Part shown: one piece after another, positions 61,352-64,000 of the stretch
How positions within the stretch are numbered: position 1 is the first letter of the stretch
How the letters are laid out: every line of letters starts with the position of its first letter
Assembly: GCA_027021385.1 (NCBI GenBank)
Contig: JALUUL010000079.1
Coordinates: 69,738-133,737 of the forward strand
Direction: 5' to 3'
DNA from: Planctomycetota bacterium
Lineage (GTDB): Bacteria > Planctomycetota > UBA1135 > GCA-002748355
DNA: 64,000 nt
Notes under the pieces: model-generated
The model's input: only the letters and a program-made list of their open reading frames with translations
What the model was told of the DNA's origin: nothing
The model's database searches: none
Program-made: the position numbers and the translations under genes

Positions 61352-63076
61352 TCAATAGCCCTTTCTATGGTGGTCCTTGCCGTGGCAGAGGAGGGAGCAG
61401 CTTCCTCTCCCCATCCCCATGTCGACGAACTCAAGTTTCCCGTTCATCCTGGAGGGAGTGACGATACTGCTCCGAAAGTTGATCAGATGCGCGTTGTTCG
61501 TGCTGTTTCCCTGGTTCGCGGAGATTCCGTGTGCGTCATGGCAGGTCGCGCAGGGCGCCTTCTCTCCCTGGATGTGTTTTCGGTGCTTCCTGAAGGACTG
61601 GTCCCCCAGAATGGAGGTGCGACTGTGGCATTTGTAGCAGAGGGCGTATTGGGTCGCGGATTCGGTGATGTTGTCCTGCGTGTTATAGTTCAGGGCCAGG
61701 AGGGGGCGGTAATTGGACCCATGAGGTCCCCGAGGTCCGTTCCCTCCGAAATCTGGAGAGCTGTCGCTTTGATGGCAGTCGGTACAGGCCATCTTGCTCG
61801 AAGTCGTCCAGGGGGGCAGGAGGCTCGGAACGTAGGAGTTCTTTCCCGCGGCCTCGATCGGATGATAGGAGGGGTTCGCCGGGTTGAATTCGAGGCGGAC
61901 GTTTGTTTGTTGGATGATCCTCGAAACGTAGGCGGTCCCTCCATTCTTGTCTGCGTGACACTTGTAACAGAGCTGATAGCCGTAGGTGATCCGCTCGACC
62001 TTCTGCCCGGCGTTGTCGAGACCCGAGACTCCGAAGAGGGGGCCGGGCACTCCGGGAGGGGCGGCCGTTCCGGCCTTTGCCGTATGGGGGTTGTGGCAGT
62101 CTTGGCATTCCGCGTGCCTGGACATCGTCAGCGGATCCTCGGTCGGATCGTGGATTCCCTGCCAGCTTGAAGGGTTGTGTGCGGAGACCTTGGCGAGATC
62201 GGTGGTGATGTCCTTGGATGCGACGTTTCCGTTGTGGCATCTCAGGCAGTTCTCCTCCTCGGTGGAGAAGTTGAGGAGTCTGTGAGGTTGTCCGGCGCTG
62301 TGCGGGACATGACAGTTCGCGCAGGCGTTCTCCTGAACGGTCGTATAGGTGGTGTTGGGCCAGGGATCGGGCCCGGTCTGATTCCAGGTGGCCGAGGAGT
62401 TCGCATGCGAAGCGGTGTTCCAGTCTCTCGGGTTGTGGCAGGAGAGGCAGAGAGAACCGTTCTTGTCCGTCGTCTTGAGGAATTTCCCCAGGGAGTCGTT
62501 ATGGGCGTCGTGGCATGACGTGCACTGGACGAAGCCGTTGTGGTCGAGACTCACGGGAGGCTTGATGGCCGACCCGATGAAGAAGTCGACCCCCGTTCCT
62601 CCCTTCGAAGTCGAGTAGTCGAAGGAGACGGGGTGATCATCTTGGAGATTGGTCCCAATATTGGCCTTTCCCGAGTTGAGGAACCTGGACCCGGACATCG
62701 TGATTTCAGAAGTGAGGCTCACGACTTTCCCGAGCGCGATCGTTCCATCGTGGCAGGATAGGCAGAGTTTCGTCGATCCGTTGGGCTGGCCGACGTTCCC
62801 CTTCAGGGTCGAGGAAGTATAGGGCAGGTAGGTCTGGGTGCTGTCGTCCCGATTCCATAAGGGGAATTGGGTCCGGGCCCGGTGAGGAGCATGGCAGAAG
62901 ATGCAGATTCTCTCCTCGGAGAGGGCCTTGTAGGTGCCCGGCCCGGAAACGGAGAGGTTGTGCTTCGTGTTCTTGATCGAGGTTCCGCCGCCTTGCGTGA
63001 GCGGAAGGGGGAGGGCCCCGAAGAGCAGTGTCGCCGGGCCGAGGACGACCAAGACTTTGCTGAAAACGGGAATCAT
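61352..63076 (-). CDS. Multiheme cytochrome c with 11 CxxCH plus one CX3CH site
   Basis: A 574-residue secreted cytochrome. Eleven CxxCH sites are visible (CIFCH, CLSCH, CTSCH, CLSCH, CANCH, CLRCH, CQDCH, CYKCH, CTDCH, CYKCH, CATCH) and one CX3CH near the C-terminus (CSLLCH). An N-terminal signal peptide (LVVLGPATLLFGALPLPL) is present. Motifs such as CIFCHAPH and CLSCHDGTIALG resemble doubled-CXXCH cytochromes found next to NHL proteins in metal-reducing bacteria. Ser/Thr/Asn-rich spacers of 40-70 residues separate the hemes, more than in the 15-heme protein. It overlaps the NHL gene stop by four bases. Confidence 0.9.
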   Translation of the reverse strand: MIPVFSKVLVVLGPATLLFGALPLPLTQGGGTSIKNTKHNLSVSGPGTYKALSEERICIFCHAPHRARTQFPLWNRDDSTQTYLPYTSSTLKGNVGQPNGSTKLCLSCHDGTIALGKVVSLTSEITMSGSRFLNSGKANIGTNLQDDHPVSFDYSTSKGGTGVDFFIGSAIKPPVSLDHNGFVQCTSCHDAHNDSLGKFLKTTDKNGSLCLSCHNPRDWNTASHANSSATWNQTGPDPWPNTTYTTVQENACANCHVPHSAGQPHRLLNFSTEEENCLRCHNGNVASKDITTDLAKVSAHNPSSWQGIHDPTEDPLTMSRHAECQDCHNPHTAKAGTAAPPGVPGPLFGVSGLDNAGQKVERITYGYQLCYKCHADKNGGTAYVSRIIQQTNVRLEFNPANPSYHPIEAAGKNSYVPSLLPPWTTSSKMACTDCHQSDSSPDFGGNGPRGPHGSNYRPLLALNYNTQDNITESATQYALCYKCHSRTSILGDQSFRKHRKHIQGEKAPCATCHDAHGISANQGNSTNNAHLINFRSSIVTPSRMNGKLEFVDMGMGRGSCSLLCHGKDHHRKGY

Positions 63077-64000
63077 GGCTCCCTCGGATGGAATTTGAGG
63101 ATCTGGACCCTGGCGTTCCCACTATCGGCAACGAAGATCCTGTCCTTTGGATCGATGTAAAGCCCCGTCGGAAGGTAGAAATTCCCTAGTCCGGAACCCT
63201 TGGAGCCGACGGCAAGAAGGAGCCGGCCCTTCGGATCGAAGATCTGTATGTTGTCGAACATTCCATCTGCGACGTAGATGTGCCCTTGCGAATCCACCGC
63301 AATTCCTTTCGGGCTGGCGAAGGTTCCCGGGCCCCGTCCGACGACCCCGAAACTCGTCAGGGGTTCGAAGGCGGGGGAGAGGATTTGGATCCGGAAGTTC
63401 ATGCTGTCCGTGATATAGATCCGACTCTCGCGGTCGATACAGAGGTTCGTCGGGAAGTTGAACTCCCCGGGTTTCGCTCCTCTCCGGCCGTGCACCCCCA
63501 AGCGTTTCCCTGTGGGGTCGAAGCTCAGGATCCGTCCCCCCGTCGTGTCCAGGACCAGGAGTCTCCCCTCGTTCCGATCCCAGGCGATTCCGGTGGGTCT
63601 CCCCAACTCGTTCGGACTTCCGAACTTCCTGTGGTAGTTCCCCTCCCGGTCGAAGACGAAGATGCGTCCCAAGGTCGAATCGGAAAGGAAGACGAGACCG
63701 CCCGGTCCGAGGGCGACCCCGATCGGGGTTTTCAGCTTGGTCCGTCCCGCATTCCGGAAGAAGAGGTGTTCGCCCGATTCGAGGTCGAGGCGATGAAGAC
63801 CTCCGGCCCCGGGGTCCGCGATCCACAAGCGGTCCTTCTCGTCCACGGCGAGACCATAGGGGCTGACCAGTTGGAGTTCGTCGTGCCCGAGGAAGAAGCC
63901 GAAGATGGAGCTCCAGAACCCACGGCTACGCTCGACATCCCGCGTGGAATGATAGGCCATAAGGACTTCGACCCGGGGGTTCTCCGAGATCGGAGGCCAA
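63073..64000 (-). CDS. NHL-repeat beta-propeller protein (5' truncated by window edge)
   Basis: At least 309 residues of a six-bladed NHL propeller. Repeats run SPYGLAVDEKDRLWIADPGAG, TPIGVALGPGGLVFLSDSTLG, RPTGIAWDRNEGRLLVLDTTG, FPTNLCIDRESRIYITDSMN, SPKGIAVDSQGHIYVADGM and LPTGLYIDPKDRIFVADSGN, each about 45 residues. The frame stays open to the edge, reading WPPISENPRVEVL before the internal Met at 63960, a Pro-rich lead typical of the mature N-terminus of cytochrome-associated NHL proteins, so the true start lies outside. NHL proteins are thought to scaffold extracellular or periplasmic multiheme complexes. Confidence 0.88.
   Translation of the reverse strand, partial: WPPISENPRVEVLMAYHSTRDVERSRGFWSSIFGFFLGHDELQLVSPYGLAVDEKDRLWIADPGAGGLHRLDLESGEHLFFRNAGRTKLKTPIGVALGPGGLVFLSDSTLGRIFVFDREGNYHRKFGSPNELGRPTGIAWDRNEGRLLVLDTTGGRILSFDPTGKRLGVHGRRGAKPGEFNFPTNLCIDRESRIYITDSMNFRIQILSPAFEPLTSFGVVGRGPGTFASPKGIAVDSQGHIYVADGMFDNIQIFDPKGRLLLAVGSKGSGLGNFYLPTGLYIDPKDRIFVADSGNARVQILKFHPREP

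Overview
The window is 64 kb of very GC-rich bacterial chromosome with tightly packed genes, many 4-base start/stop overlaps (ATGA, GTGA, TTGA) and frequent lipoprotein and Tat signals. I see no insertion sequence, prophage, plasmid gene or CRISPR array. The best guess for the host is a member of the Planctomycetota, probably one of the GC-rich lineages. Three things point there. The division and cell-wall (dcw) cluster stops at murB, with no ftsQ, ftsA or ftsZ. Tat-exported Gfo/Idh/MocA dehydrogenases and a formylglycine-enzyme-fold protein sit together. A secreted beta-propeller protein ends in a Gly/Leu/Pro-rich C-terminal module that I recall from that group. This placement is inference; no rRNA gene is present.

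Layout. 1-15.3 kb: 3' end of smc, an M28 peptidase, fbp, tRNA-Leu(UAA), a CLC/CBS channel with a DJ-1 protein, an unknown secreted protein, a periplasmic HtrA-like protease with two PDZ domains, an Lrp regulator with methionine gamma-lyase, a DppA-type D-aminopeptidase, a lipoprotein and a methyltransferase. 15.3-29.2 kb: a dcw operon, mraZ-rsmH-ftsL-ftsI-murE-murF-mraY-ftsW-(LysM protein)-murG-murC-murB, preceded by an AT-richer leader with a phased TGG repeat that looks like an MraZ operator. murD and ddl are also missing from it. 29.2-36.7 kb: polA and sthA (divergent), an alpha/beta hydrolase with a glutaminyl-cyclase-like M28 lipoprotein, a universal stress protein and an outer-membrane-type lipoprotein. 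36.8-43.4 kb: a secreted beta-propeller protein, then prkA-yeaH-spoVR. 43.5-50.4 kb: a rhomboid protease, a selenocysteine-containing TlpA-like thioredoxin, a degenerate HAD protein, an ECF sigma factor with a 942-residue anti-sigma/sensor fusion, and a bacterial VLRF1 (Vms1-like) protein. 50.4-56.1 kb: two Gfo/Idh/MocA oxidoreductases, an ApbE lipoprotein, an FGE-fold protein and a Tat-exported sugar-isomerase-like protein. 56.2-64 kb (minus strand): an NHL propeller protein, a 12-heme and a 15-heme cytochrome c, a Cys-less redoxin/TPR protein, a 5-heme membrane cytochrome, a Rieske protein and cytochrome b, together an unusual bc-type respiratory complex with multiheme partners.

The most notable observation is at 44338-45477. 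An apparent stop codon splits a TlpA-like thioredoxin exactly at the first cysteine of its WCGPC motif. It is followed by a perfect 7-bp hairpin with a GGTC loop, the hallmark of a bacterial SECIS element, so the gene encodes a WUGPC selenoprotein. Other points worth checking are the VLRF1-like ribosome-rescue candidate, the phased MraZ boxes, the mutually exclusive hairpins between mraZ and rsmH, the FtsZ-less dcw cluster with an inserted LysM gene, and the cytochrome b/Rieske/multiheme operon.
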